From: Prevotella sp. UBA2756 | GTDB lineage: Bacteria; Bacteroidota; Bacteroidia; Bacteroidales; Bacteroidaceae | Length of the DNA stretch: 61,596 bases | Assembly (NCBI GenBank): GCA_002353205.1 | Contig: DEJE01000026.1 | Coordinates: forward strand, 20,100-81,695 | Direction: 5' to 3' | In this document: one piece after another, positions 8,848-16,194 of the stretch | How the letters are laid out: every line of letters starts with the position of its first letter | Position numbering within the stretch: the first letter of the stretch is position 1 | Notes under the pieces: generated by a model | The model's database searches: none | The model's input: only the letters and a program-made list of their open reading frames with translations | What the model was told of the DNA's origin: nothing | Position numbers and translations under genes: made by a program

Positions 8848-11160
8848 CTACCGGCACAGTCTCACCTCGCTGATGCGCGGCGTGGGTCGGTTTTGCTCGC
8901 TCGATATCTTCAAGCTGACGGTCGGCTTACTGTCTGCGGCAGGCAGATCGACGGTGAGCATTCCCTGCTCATCGAGGGTGAAGGAGCCCAGCGTCTTGCC
9001 GTCGATGCTGACGGTGAGCCGCTCACGGTCGCCGCGGAATCCTTTCAGCCGCAGCGTGCGCGCCTCGCCACTCTTCATCTGATAGGCGAAATGTCCGTTC
9101 GCACGACGCCAGTGAACGCCCTCGTCGGCACCGTTCCAACTGCCTTGCGAAGTGAAGAAATGGTCGCTCTCCGACTGCTGCTCGCCGCAGAACACCTTGT
9201 CGGTGGTCTGTGCTTCCAGGGCCAGGCGTGCCTGTTCGTCGGCCTCTATCTGCGCTTTGCGCGTGGTCCACTCGCTGGCGGTGTAGAGGGGGAAGTATAT
9301 CTGGTATCTACATTCGTAGAGCTGATAGAAAGGCACGAGCTGCATGCCCTCGAACTGCGGCAGCGAGAGGCCGCGGAGCTCGAACGTCAACGGCTTCCCC
9401 GCAACGGGTTGCAGATGGCTGAGCACCGTCTGGCGCTCGCCGATGATGGCCGGCATCTGGTATTGCGGTATCTGCGGACCTGCTGCGATGTGGCCGCCGC
9501 GGCTGTCGTCGGCATACATGCCGTCCTGACGGTCGGTTCCTGTCTTGGCTGCCAGCACGATGGGGCCGTAGAGGAACGAGAACTGCGCCTTGCCGTCGGG
9601 TGTTGTCATGGCGGTGAGGTGCATGGGCATGTCGGCATGCAGGCGGTCGCCGTCTTTCCACTGGCGCTTCACCACGAGATACCCACCCTGCTCTGCGGCC
9701 TCAACCGGCTGTCCGTTCACGCTGAGCGTCATGCCATCGGTCCACCAGGGCTTGCGTATCCTGACGGCCATCGTGCGCGCCTTCTTCATCTTCAGGGTGA
9801 TGTCGGTCTGCGGTTCTTGCGGGAAACGGTTCGTTTGTACGACGGTCATATCGCCCCAGGTGAGCGTCGACGGAATGAAAAGGTTCACGATGAGGTCCGC
9901 TCCCTGGTGCGCATAGATCATCTCACCGTAGCGAGCGGGGTTCTCCAGGCCCGTTCCCACGCAGCACCACATCGATGTCTGCGGCTGCGAATAGACGCGG
10001 TAGTGGCCCGAGCGCATCGGCGTGAAGTAGACGAAACCGCCCTGCACGGGGTTCAGGATGGAGAGGATGTGGTTGTAGAGTGCGCGCTCGTAGTAGTCGA
10101 TGTAGTCTTTCTCGGCCGACGTCTGGTAGAGCATCTTCGTCAGTCGGAGCATGTTGTAGGTGTTGCAGCTCTCGGGTCCCTGCTCGCTTTCGAGCAACTG
10201 GCTGAAGTCGTCGGTGGGATTGAAGTGCTCGCGCATGGAGTTGCCTCCGATGCTGACGCTTCGCTGCCCGATGACCACGTCCCAGAAGAACTTCGCCGCG
10301 CGGTCCCAGTCGGCCAGGCCCTCGAGGTCGGCGATGCGCTTGTAGCCGATCACCTTCGGAATCTGCGTGTTGGCGTGCTTGCCCGTGAGGTTGTCTTCGC
10401 CCCGGAGCAGCGGCTGCAGCATCTGCTGGTCGCTGAACTGGTGGGCCAGCCGCAGGTATTTCTTGTCGCCGGTGATGCTGAACACGTCGGCAAAGGTCTC
10501 GTTCAGTCCGCCCTGCTCGCTGCGCAGCATCTGCTGTATCTGCTCGTCGCTGAGCTGGCTCACCTCGCCTATCATCCAGTCGGCGAGGCGTATGAGCATC
10601 TGCCGCGCATCGTCGCGCCCGGCCATCAGCCATGCGTCGCGCAGTCCGGCGTAGATCTTATGGATGTTGTAGAGGGGCACCCAGCGGTCGTTGAGGCCGA
10701 ACGAGGCGGCGCGGATGTCGCCCCGGGCTATCTCGCCCCATATCTTCTGAGGGTCGGGCACGCCGCTCAGATAGCCGTTGCCGGCCGCGTCCTGACAGCG
10801 TTTCAGCTCCTTCAGGAAGTAGTCCATGCGGCGCTCCACCTCGCTGTTGCCCGTGGCGGCATACATATAGGCCAGTGCCGAGAGATAGTGCCCACCGATA
10901 TGCCCGTCGAGGCCCGTGTTCTCCCAGTTGGAGTAGTTCTCGGCCTTGGGCTGCAGCCCCGCTCCTTTGAGGTAGGGAGCCAGCAGACGGTCGGCATCGA
11001 GCCCCATCAGGTAGTGGATGTCGGCCTGCTGGTTGCGCAGGAACTGGCTCTCGGTGAGCCTTACGTCGTTGATGGGGAATGTCTCTACCTTCGTCGGGAG
11101 CTGTGCCGGCACCGTCAGTGCAGCCGATGCCACGGCAAATGTAATGAATAGTCTTTTCAT
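8848..11160 (-). CDS. GH127 (DUF1680) beta-L-arabinofuranosidase-like enzyme
   Basis: A 770-aa exported enzyme with a signal peptide ending about residue 19 (ALTVPAQ). The (alpha/alpha)6 domain contains GPESCNTYNM near residue 333 and SMWCCVGTG near 398. In characterised GH127 enzymes (HypBA1 type) the Glu and three Cys of these motifs hold zinc, and one Cys is the nucleophile. The family releases beta-L-arabinofuranose from glycans such as extensin or rhamnogalacturonan side chains. A C-terminal beta region (about 690-770) resembles a small jelly-roll. It is first in the GH127-GH9 pair and has its own -7 box at 11193-11200. Confidence 0.9.
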   Translation of the reverse strand: MKRLFITFAVASAALTVPAQLPTKVETFPINDVRLTESQFLRNQQADIHYLMGLDADRLLAPYLKGAGLQPKAENYSNWENTGLDGHIGGHYLSALAYMYAATGNSEVERRMDYFLKELKRCQDAAGNGYLSGVPDPQKIWGEIARGDIRAASFGLNDRWVPLYNIHKIYAGLRDAWLMAGRDDARQMLIRLADWMIGEVSQLSDEQIQQMLRSEQGGLNETFADVFSITGDKKYLRLAHQFSDQQMLQPLLRGEDNLTGKHANTQIPKVIGYKRIADLEGLADWDRAAKFFWDVVIGQRSVSIGGNSMREHFNPTDDFSQLLESEQGPESCNTYNMLRLTKMLYQTSAEKDYIDYYERALYNHILSILNPVQGGFVYFTPMRSGHYRVYSQPQTSMWCCVGTGLENPARYGEMIYAHQGADLIVNLFIPSTLTWGDMTVVQTNRFPQEPQTDITLKMKKARTMAVRIRKPWWTDGMTLSVNGQPVEAAEQGGYLVVKRQWKDGDRLHADMPMHLTAMTTPDGKAQFSFLYGPIVLAAKTGTDRQDGMYADDSRGGHIAAGPQIPQYQMPAIIGERQTVLSHLQPVAGKPLTFELRGLSLPQFEGMQLVPFYQLYECRYQIYFPLYTASEWTTRKAQIEADEQARLALEAQTTDKVFCGEQQSESDHFFTSQGSWNGADEGVHWRRANGHFAYQMKSGEARTLRLKGFRGDRERLTVSIDGKTLGSFTLDEQGMLTVDLPAADSKPTVSLKISSEQNRPTPRISEVRLCR

Positions 11161-11192
11161 ATCTTTTCCTCTGCAAATGCTGAATAATGTTG

Positions 11193-11200
11193 CAAATGTA
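11193..11200 (-). promoter_or_regulatory. Promoter -7 box of the GH127 gene
   Basis: On the minus strand it reads TACATTTG, a TAnnTTTG match 33 bases upstream of the ATG. Confidence 0.65.
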
Positions 11201-11348
11201 CGAAAAAAATATGAAAGCGACCCTCTTCTTACAAAAAGAATTATCCGAAAAAATCGGCAGCAGCCTTCTGCCGACGTTCAGAAACACGGCCGACGACGAC
11301 CGCCCCCTGCCCTGCCGCGATGCCTTGCGCGGGTTTGCCGGCCGTCTG

Positions 11349-11816
11349 TCACACCAGCGGATAGGCGGCGAAGCGCTGCTCGGCCAGCTTCTCATAGCGT
11401 GTGCCGGGCTGCCCGTAGTTGGCGAAGGGGTGGATGCTGATGCCTCCGCGGGGCACGAAGAGCCCCTTCACCTCTATATATTTAGGCTTCATCACGCGGA
11501 TGAGGTCTTTCATGATCGTGTTCACGCAGTCTTCGTGGAAGTCACCGTTGTTGCGGAACGAGAAGAGGTAGAGCTTCAGGCTCTTGCTCTCCACCATGCG
11601 CTCGGCGGGAATATACAGGATCTTGATCTCTCCGAAGTCGGGCTGGCCGGTGATGGGGCACAGCGTGGTGAACTCAGGGCAGTTGAACTGCACCCAGTAG
11701 TCGTTGTCGGGATGCATGTTGGTGAATGTCTCCAGCAGCTCCGGTGCGTAGCCGTTGATGACTTCCGACTTGTTTCCGAGGGCTTTCAGTCCCTCGCTTT
11801 TTCTGTTTTCGCTCAT
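11349..11816 (-). CDS. queF: NADPH-dependent 7-cyano-7-deazaguanine reductase (QueF)
   Basis: A 155-aa type-I QueF that reduces preQ0 to preQ1 with NADPH in queuosine biosynthesis. The catalytic Cys lies in FTTLCPITGQPDFG (about residues 46-59), which also contains the proton-relay Asp. Downstream are the NADPH/substrate phrases ESKSLKLYLFSFRNNG and FHEDCVNTI, and the C-terminal PRGGISIHPFANYG. The size is that of the short unimodular form. The gene is preceded by a preQ1-I riboswitch ending six bases before the ATG, so its product represses its own synthesis. No other que gene lies nearby. Confidence 0.95.
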   Translation of the reverse strand: MSENRKSEGLKALGNKSEVINGYAPELLETFTNMHPDNDYWVQFNCPEFTTLCPITGQPDFGEIKILYIPAERMVESKSLKLYLFSFRNNGDFHEDCVNTIMKDLIRVMKPKYIEVKGLFVPRGGISIHPFANYGQPGTRYEKLAEQRFAAYPLV

Positions 11817-11820
11817 TGAT

Positions 11821-11856
11821 TCTTGTTTTGTTAGAGGGGGTGTTCAAGTACCCCTG
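11821..11856 (-). promoter_or_regulatory. preQ1-I riboswitch in the queF leader
   Basis: In the queF mRNA, a stem AGGGG/CCCCU closes a loop of about 11 nt that reads UACUUGAACAC. It is followed by the A-rich tail UAACAAAACAAG, identical to the tail I recall from the Thermoanaerobacter tengcongensis preQ1 aptamer. The loop CUUG can pair with CAAG in the tail, giving the H-type pseudoknot expected of preQ1-I. The tail ends within about seven bases of the start codon, so control is probably at translation initiation. Confidence 0.85.
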
Positions 11857-11871
11857 TTCGCTTTTCGCCTG

Positions 11872-11879
11872 CAAAGATA
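11872..11879 (-). promoter_or_regulatory. Promoter -7 box of queF
   Basis: On the minus strand it reads TATCTTTG. It lies 16 bases upstream of the riboswitch, so the aptamer sits near the 5' end of the transcript. Confidence 0.7.
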
Positions 11880-12156
11880 CTACATTTCCGAGGAAAAAGC
11901 AAATTATTCGCGCTTCGACTGCTCAGACACCGCGCCATAAGAGAAAGCTGTCAGCATCGCCGGCAGCAGCTCATCGGCGGCACGAAGTGGTTCGGCAGAA
12001 GCTGAAAAAAGCGGACAAAAAGTGCGATTTGGGCCTCTGAGAGTGCCTTCTTTTCAAAATTAAAATCCGACGGTCGCAAATGAGCGATTCTCGCGAAAGT
12101 TGTAACCCTCTGGAATGAAGGCACTTGTATTTTCTTTACATTTCCGCGGCTTCCAA

Positions 12157-12266
12157 AATGGCTCATTTTGAACTCCAGAATGAGCCATTTTGCTTTTCAG
12201 AATGAGCCATTTCGGAGCGCAGAATGGCTCATTTTGGAGTGTAAAACGGTGCATTTTGAAAATCGG
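12157..12266. repeat. 22-bp tandem array, locus A (AATGAGCCATT family)
   Basis: Five consecutive degenerate units of exactly 22 bp. Each begins with AATGAGCCATT or its reverse complement AATGGCTCATT (the last with AACGGTGCATT), usually followed by TTG and a variable half. The orientation of the core alternates along the array. About 100 bases of AT-rich sequence to the right, including TCGTCTCTCTAAAACG (12317-12332), recur inverted beside the same array type at 61464-61596. The array lies in the 679-base gap between queF and trxB; the remaining gap bases (11880-12156) show no gene. Confidence 0.85.
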
Positions 12267-12407
12267 GCCGGATTTTTTCGTCTTTCGGAACGGTTTTTTC
12301 TCCGTTTCAGAAGTTTTCGTCTCTCTAAAACGGGAAAAAATCTCTGCAGAAAATTTCGGTATAAATCATTTACAAATCCTTTCGCCTTCCTCCGTGATGT
12401 GCGTACA

Positions 12408-12447
12408 TAAAAAAATCCCACCGGCGCTGATCCAACGCCGGTGGGAT
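12408..12447 (-). terminator. Intrinsic terminator of trxB
   Basis: The 12-bp stem ATCCCACCGGCG (12415-12426) pairs with CGCCGGTGGGAT (12436-12447). On the minus strand it is followed by a run of T, as expected for a terminator 49 bases downstream of the trxB stop. The 12-mer TGTTATTCTGTC at 12462-12473 recurs three times at 55079-55141. Confidence 0.9.
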
Positions 12448-12495
12448 TATTTATGTCCTTCTGTTATTCTGTCTGCAAAAGAATGACTTCTGTCT

Positions 12496-13428
12496 TCACA
12501 GCGTTTGCAGATAGCGCTCGGCTTCGAGGGCGGCCTTGCAGCCGCTGCCAGCGGCGACAATAGCCTGCCGATAGACGGGATCGCAGACGTCGCCGGCGGC
12601 GAAGACACCGGGAACGCGCGTCTGCTGGGTGTTGCCGATGGTCTTGATGTAGCCAATCTCGTCGGTGTCGAGCCACTTCTTGAAGATGTCGCTGTTGGGC
12701 TTGTGGCCGATGGCGAGGAAGAATCCGTCGATGGGCACGTCGTAGTGGCGCTCGTCGGCCTCACCCTTGCGCTGCACCACGTGCATTCCCTCCACGCCGT
12801 TCTCGCCGTAGAGCCCTGTGGCGTTGTGCTCGAAGAGGATCTCTATGTTCTCGGCGGCGCGCACGCGGTCCTGCATCACCTGCGATGCGCGCAGGAAGGG
12901 CTTGCGGACGACGAGATAGACCTTCTTGGCCAGGCTCGAGAGGTAGAGGGCATCCTCGCAGGCCGTGTCGCCGCCTCCCACGACGGCCACGGTGCGCTTG
13001 CGATAGAAGAAGCCGTCGCAGGTGGCACAGGCCGAGACGCCCTGCCCGCGATACTTCTCCTCGTCGTCGAGTCCGAGATATTTGGCCGACGCTCCCGTTG
13101 CTATGATGACGGTGTCGGCCTCAATCTGGGTGCCGTCGTCGAGAGTGAGCACGTAGGGAGCCTTTGAGAAGTCGGCCTCGCTGACGATGCCGTCGCGCAG
13201 GTCGGCGCCGAAGCGCTCAGCCTGTTCGCGCATGTCCATCATCATCTGGTTGCCGTCGACGCCCTGCGGGTAGCCGGGGAAGTTCTCCACCTCGGTGGTC
13301 TGGGTGAGCTGTCCGCCCATCTGCAGCCCGCAGTAGAGCACGGGCTTCAGGTTGGCGCGCGAAGCATAGATGGCGGCTGTGTAGCCTGCCGGTCCGCTTC
13401 CTATGATTAAAAGCTTGGTGTGTTCCAT
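12496..13428 (-). CDS. trxB: Thioredoxin-disulfide reductase
   Basis: A 310-aa FAD/NADPH flavoenzyme that reduces thioredoxin in the cytosol. The FAD-binding GSGPAGYTAAIYASRA is at residues 11-26. The redox-active SACATCDGFFYR is at about 132-143, and the NADPH Rossmann motif VVGGGDTACEDALYL follows. The C-terminal FAD motif GVFAAGDVCDPVYRQ is near 275. The length matches the family. Glutathione peroxidase lies 72 bases upstream on the same strand, and a strong terminator follows, so the two form a thiol-redox pair that may share a transcript. Confidence 0.97.
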   Translation of the reverse strand: MEHTKLLIIGSGPAGYTAAIYASRANLKPVLYCGLQMGGQLTQTTEVENFPGYPQGVDGNQMMMDMREQAERFGADLRDGIVSEADFSKAPYVLTLDDGTQIEADTVIIATGASAKYLGLDDEEKYRGQGVSACATCDGFFYRKRTVAVVGGGDTACEDALYLSSLAKKVYLVVRKPFLRASQVMQDRVRAAENIEILFEHNATGLYGENGVEGMHVVQRKGEADERHYDVPIDGFFLAIGHKPNSDIFKKWLDTDEIGYIKTIGNTQQTRVPGVFAAGDVCDPVYRQAIVAAGSGCKAALEAERYLQTL

Positions 13429-13443
13429 TTTTCTTCTTTTTTT

Positions 13444-13462
13444 GTCGCTATCATATAGCGAC
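13444..13462. other. Perfect 8-bp hairpin between gpx and trxB
   Basis: GTCGCTAT and ATAGCGAC are separated by three bases. It has no T run on the minus strand, so it is not a standard terminator. It may stabilise or separate the two messages. Confidence 0.4.
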
Positions 13463-13500
13463 TTACGGGACTAAAGACCGTTGCGGCCGGGGCTTTTCGT

Positions 13501-14055
13501 TCACTCGTTGAGGAGCGTCTCTATCTGCTTGGCAATGTCCTCGAACTTGGCCGTGGGCTCAAAGCGTGCCACGACGAGCCCCTTCTTGTTGATGAGGAAC
13601 TTGGTGAAGTTCCACTTGATGTCGGGCTTCTGCTTGTAGTCGGGGTCGGCCTTCGAGAGCATGTCGTCGAGGATGTGGGCGATGGGGTGCTCCATGTCCC
13701 ATCCGGCGAAGCCTTTCTGCTCGGTGAGGTACTTGTAGAGCGGGTCGGCATCGTCGCCGTTGACCTTGATTTTCTTGAAGCGCGGGAACTCGGTGCCGTA
13801 GTTCAGCTTGCAGAACTCGTGGATGCTCTCGTCGGTGCCCGGTGCCTGCTGTCCGAACTGGTTGCAGGGGAAGTCGAGGATGGTGAATCCCTGGCTGTGG
13901 TACTGCTCGTAGAGCTTCTCGAGCTCCTCGTATTGGGGTGTGAATCCGCACTTGGTGGCGGTGTTGACAATGAGGATGACCTCGTTGGCATACTCTTTCA
14001 GCGACACGTCCTTGCCTTTACGGTCCTTGACGGCGAAATCATAAATTGTTCTCAT
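13501..14055 (-). CDS. Glutathione peroxidase family thiol peroxidase
   Basis: A 184-aa thioredoxin-fold peroxidase. The peroxidatic residue is Cys, not selenocysteine, in NTATKCGFTPQYEELEKL (about residues 32-49). The Gln and Asn of the family tetrad are in LDFPCNQFGQQAPGT (about 68-82), and the Trp is in IKWNFTKFLINKKG (about 144-157). Cys homologues usually use thioredoxin as reductant, which fits the trxB gene directly downstream. It detoxifies hydrogen peroxide and lipid peroxides in the cytosol. A TATCTTTG -7 box lies at 14093-14100. Confidence 0.93.
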   Translation of the reverse strand: MRTIYDFAVKDRKGKDVSLKEYANEVILIVNTATKCGFTPQYEELEKLYEQYHSQGFTILDFPCNQFGQQAPGTDESIHEFCKLNYGTEFPRFKKIKVNGDDADPLYKYLTEQKGFAGWDMEHPIAHILDDMLSKADPDYKQKPDIKWNFTKFLINKKGLVVARFEPTAKFEDIAKQIETLLNE

Positions 14056-14092
14056 TTTTGCTATTCGTATGGTAAAAACTATTTCTCCAGCG

Positions 14093-14100
14093 CAAAGATA
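14093..14100 (-). promoter_or_regulatory. Promoter -7 box of the glutathione peroxidase gene
   Basis: It reads TATCTTTG on the minus strand, 38 bases upstream of the ATG. Confidence 0.65.
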
Positions 14101-14285
14101 GCATTATTTTTTGGAATAATCTTTTTTTCAAACAAAAATATTTCAAAAACTAACAATTATTATTCAACTTTTGCAAGAAGGCAAGAAGGCAGACAACCGT
14201 GGTCTCGGGGGAACGCCCGCAGGGTTTAGGGAAATCCCTATGCATTATTATGGTTTTCATATTTGGAGGAAAGAAAGAAAAACAT

Positions 14286-14293
14286 TACCTTTG
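14286..14293 (+). promoter_or_regulatory. Promoter -7 box of the Tyr-rich lipoprotein gene
   Basis: It reads TACCTTTG. A TTTG about 20 bases upstream is a plausible -33 element, and the ATG is about 42 bases downstream. Confidence 0.7.
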
Positions 14294-14334
14294 CAGCAAG
14301 AAAGATTCATTAACCACTTTAACCCTGTAAGATT

Positions 14335-14847
14335 ATGAAGAAGTTGACATCAATACTGACAATGGTGCTCCTGGCAGCACTCCCGCTGACCTTCACCTCC
14401 TGCGAGCAGGACGACGACAGCATCGCTTTCAGCATGGACGGCGTTTGGTACGGACAGGTGGCCAGCGAATATTTCACCTACCGCTACGGTCGGTCTGTTG
14501 ACTACACCGACGTGATGTTCGAGTTCTGGCACGACCGCTACGACTACGCACGGGGCACGGGCCGCGAAGTCGACTACTACGGTCGGGGCTATGGCGAGGT
14601 GATCTACTTCGACTACGAAGTGCGCGGCGGTCTGATCTACCTCTACTATGAGGACGGCACGGAGGTGTGCATCAGCAACTACCATCTCTTCGGCGACGAG
14701 TTCCGGGGCGACTTCTACGACAACTACAACGGCCGCTGGCTGGCTTCGTTCGACCTCGTGCGCGACTACAACGGCTGGGACTACCGCTACGACTACTACG
14801 TGAAGAAGGGCACCGTATGGGCCGACGAGGAGAAGGAAGAGAAATGA
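14335..14847 (+). CDS. Tyrosine-rich lipoprotein of unknown function
   Basis: A 170-aa protein with a lipoprotein signal peptide: MKKLTSILTMVLLAALPLTFTSC, with the acylated Cys at residue 23 followed by acidic residues EQDDD, which in Bacteroidota often favours surface exposure. The mature part is dominated by Tyr, Asp, Arg and Gly, with motifs such as RYDYARG, VDYYGRGYGEVIYFDYEV and GWDYRYDYY. It has a beta-strand-like alternation and a Lys/Glu tail. It is monocistronic with its own promoter. No family is recognised; small beta-barrel or lipocalin-like lipoproteins have similar length. Confidence 0.85.
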   Translation: MKKLTSILTMVLLAALPLTFTSCEQDDDSIAFSMDGVWYGQVASEYFTYRYGRSVDYTDVMFEFWHDRYDYARGTGREVDYYGRGYGEVIYFDYEVRGGLIYLYYEDGTEVCISNYHLFGDEFRGDFYDNYNGRWLASFDLVRDYNGWDYRYDYYVKKGTVWADEEKEEK

Positions 14848-14941
14848 GCGGTTTCCTTTTCGGGATAACCTGACACGGAATAACGCGAGAACGACCTTCC
14901 GAATGTCGTGAAAACGTTATGACGACATAACAACGATAGAA

Positions 14942-14988
14942 GAAAAAAGCGAGCAACGCCTTCCGGACTTTCCGGGAGGCGTTGCTCG
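14942..14988 (-). terminator. Intrinsic terminator of the metallophosphoesterase gene
   Basis: CGAGCAACGCCTTCCGGA pairs with TCCGGGAGGCGTTGCTCG around a CTT loop (14950-14988). On the minus strand a T run follows at once. It lies 12 bases past the stop of the gene at 15001. Confidence 0.9.
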
Positions 14989-15000
14989 TTGATGCTGCCG

Positions 15001-16179
15001 TCAGTTTCGGCGGAGCGTGATGACCACTATTTCGGGCGTCATTCCTATGCGGAAGGGGATGAGACCGCTCACTCCCGTACTGACATTCAAGGCTCGGTGG
15101 CCTTCCTGATACATTCCTCCCCAGTAGTCTTCCCTCAGGCTGATGGGCGCAAAGCCCAGGATGCGCACCTGTCCGCCGTGGGTGTGGCCGCTGAGGGTGA
15201 GCTGCGCCGTGGTGTGGTTGAGCACCGAGTCGGGCCAGAGCTGCGGCGCATGCTGGAGCATCAGAGCGAACGACTTGTCGCTGATGCCCTCCATAGCCTT
15301 TCGGAAGTTGCTGCGCTTCGAGCGGTCGGGCTGGTAGCGCGAGTCGTAGTCGTCGCCGGTGCCCACTACGAAGATGCTGTCATTACCGCGGCGCACCGTG
15401 CGGTTCTCGTTGATGAGCAGCGTCCACCCCAGACTTCGGATCTTGCTCTCGGTGAGTGCCTCGTTCAAGTTGCACTCTATGGGGTCGCCGTCGATGTATT
15501 TCGCATAGTCGTGGTTGCCCATGACGGCGAAGATGCCGTCGCGCGACTGTATCTTCGACAGCAAGGGCTGCACGCGGTCGAGCTCCGACGGCAGCTTGTT
15601 CTGGATGTCGCCCGTGAAAGCCACCATGTCGGGGTGCTGCGCATTGATGCTGTCGACCATCTTCTCAAGAATGACCGAGCGGTAGCCCGTGCACGCTCCG
15701 ACGTGGGCATCGCTGAAATGGACGATGCGGTAGCCGTCGAAAGCCTCGGGAATCTCTTTCGAGACGAACTCCTCGTGGCGCACCTTCAGCCGCGTGACGC
15801 CCAGCGTGCTGCCATAGATGGTGCCGACGACGACGAGCAGGGCCAGCAGAAGACCGATGGCGTTGCCCCAGTTGTGTCGCGAACGGGTGAGTCGGCAGAC
15901 GAGCAGGCCCACCGAACTGCACAGGGCGAAGATGACCTTCGGCACGACAATCAGTCCGAGCAGCAGCAGGAACAGGTAGAGATAGCCTATCTCGGTGGGT
16001 GCAAAGTCGCCGCTGAAGGTCAGGGCGAGCGCATAGACGGCCATGACGAGGGCCGGCAGCCACCACAGGAAGCGCCACTTCCACGTGTAGCCACGACGGC
16101 GGCGCAGGTAATGGCGGTGCAGGTAATAGTCGGGCACTGCGATGAGCAGCAGCAACAGAACGATGATATGTGCGATCAT
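15001..16179 (-). CDS. Membrane-anchored metallophosphoesterase
   Basis: A 392-aa protein of the calcineurin-like phosphoesterase superfamily, YkuE/YaeI-type. The N-terminal ~150 residues hold several transmembrane segments (IIVLLLLLIAVPDYYL, FLWWLPALVMAVYALAL, IGYLYLFLLLLGLIVV and more). The catalytic domain then shows the metal-binding set in order: FSDAHVG, TGDIQNK, GNHDYAKY, and SGHTHGGQ near the C-terminus. Relatives cleave phosphodiester bonds, including lipid-linked UDP-sugars in lipid A synthesis, but the substrate here is not evident. A terminator follows, and a MetH-domain gene lies 15 bases upstream. Confidence 0.88.
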   Translation of the reverse strand: MIAHIIVLLLLLIAVPDYYLHRHYLRRRRGYTWKWRFLWWLPALVMAVYALALTFSGDFAPTEIGYLYLFLLLLGLIVVPKVIFALCSSVGLLVCRLTRSRHNWGNAIGLLLALLVVVGTIYGSTLGVTRLKVRHEEFVSKEIPEAFDGYRIVHFSDAHVGACTGYRSVILEKMVDSINAQHPDMVAFTGDIQNKLPSELDRVQPLLSKIQSRDGIFAVMGNHDYAKYIDGDPIECNLNEALTESKIRSLGWTLLINENRTVRRGNDSIFVVGTGDDYDSRYQPDRSKRSNFRKAMEGISDKSFALMLQHAPQLWPDSVLNHTTAQLTLSGHTHGGQVRILGFAPISLREDYWGGMYQEGHRALNVSTGVSGLIPFRIGMTPEIVVITLRRN

Positions 16180-16194
16180 TGTCGTTTCCTTTCT

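Noticed and set aside
8893..11151. Open frame of 752 codons on the plus strand opposite the GH127 gene (also 7072-8796 opposite GH9, 44812-47391 opposite the BspA-like gene and 24759-25799 opposite the DUF362 gene).
   Set aside because: These mirror GC-rich genes with clear families, have no recognisable domains and are rich in His/Val/Leu/Arg typical of antisense frames.
13444..13462. Terminator between gpx and trxB.
   Set aside because: The hairpin is followed by A rather than U on the transcript strand.
14848..14941. Terminator of the Tyr-rich lipoprotein gene.
   Set aside because: The only strong hairpin nearby (14950-14988) has its U run on the opposite strand; no clear plus-strand terminator is visible.
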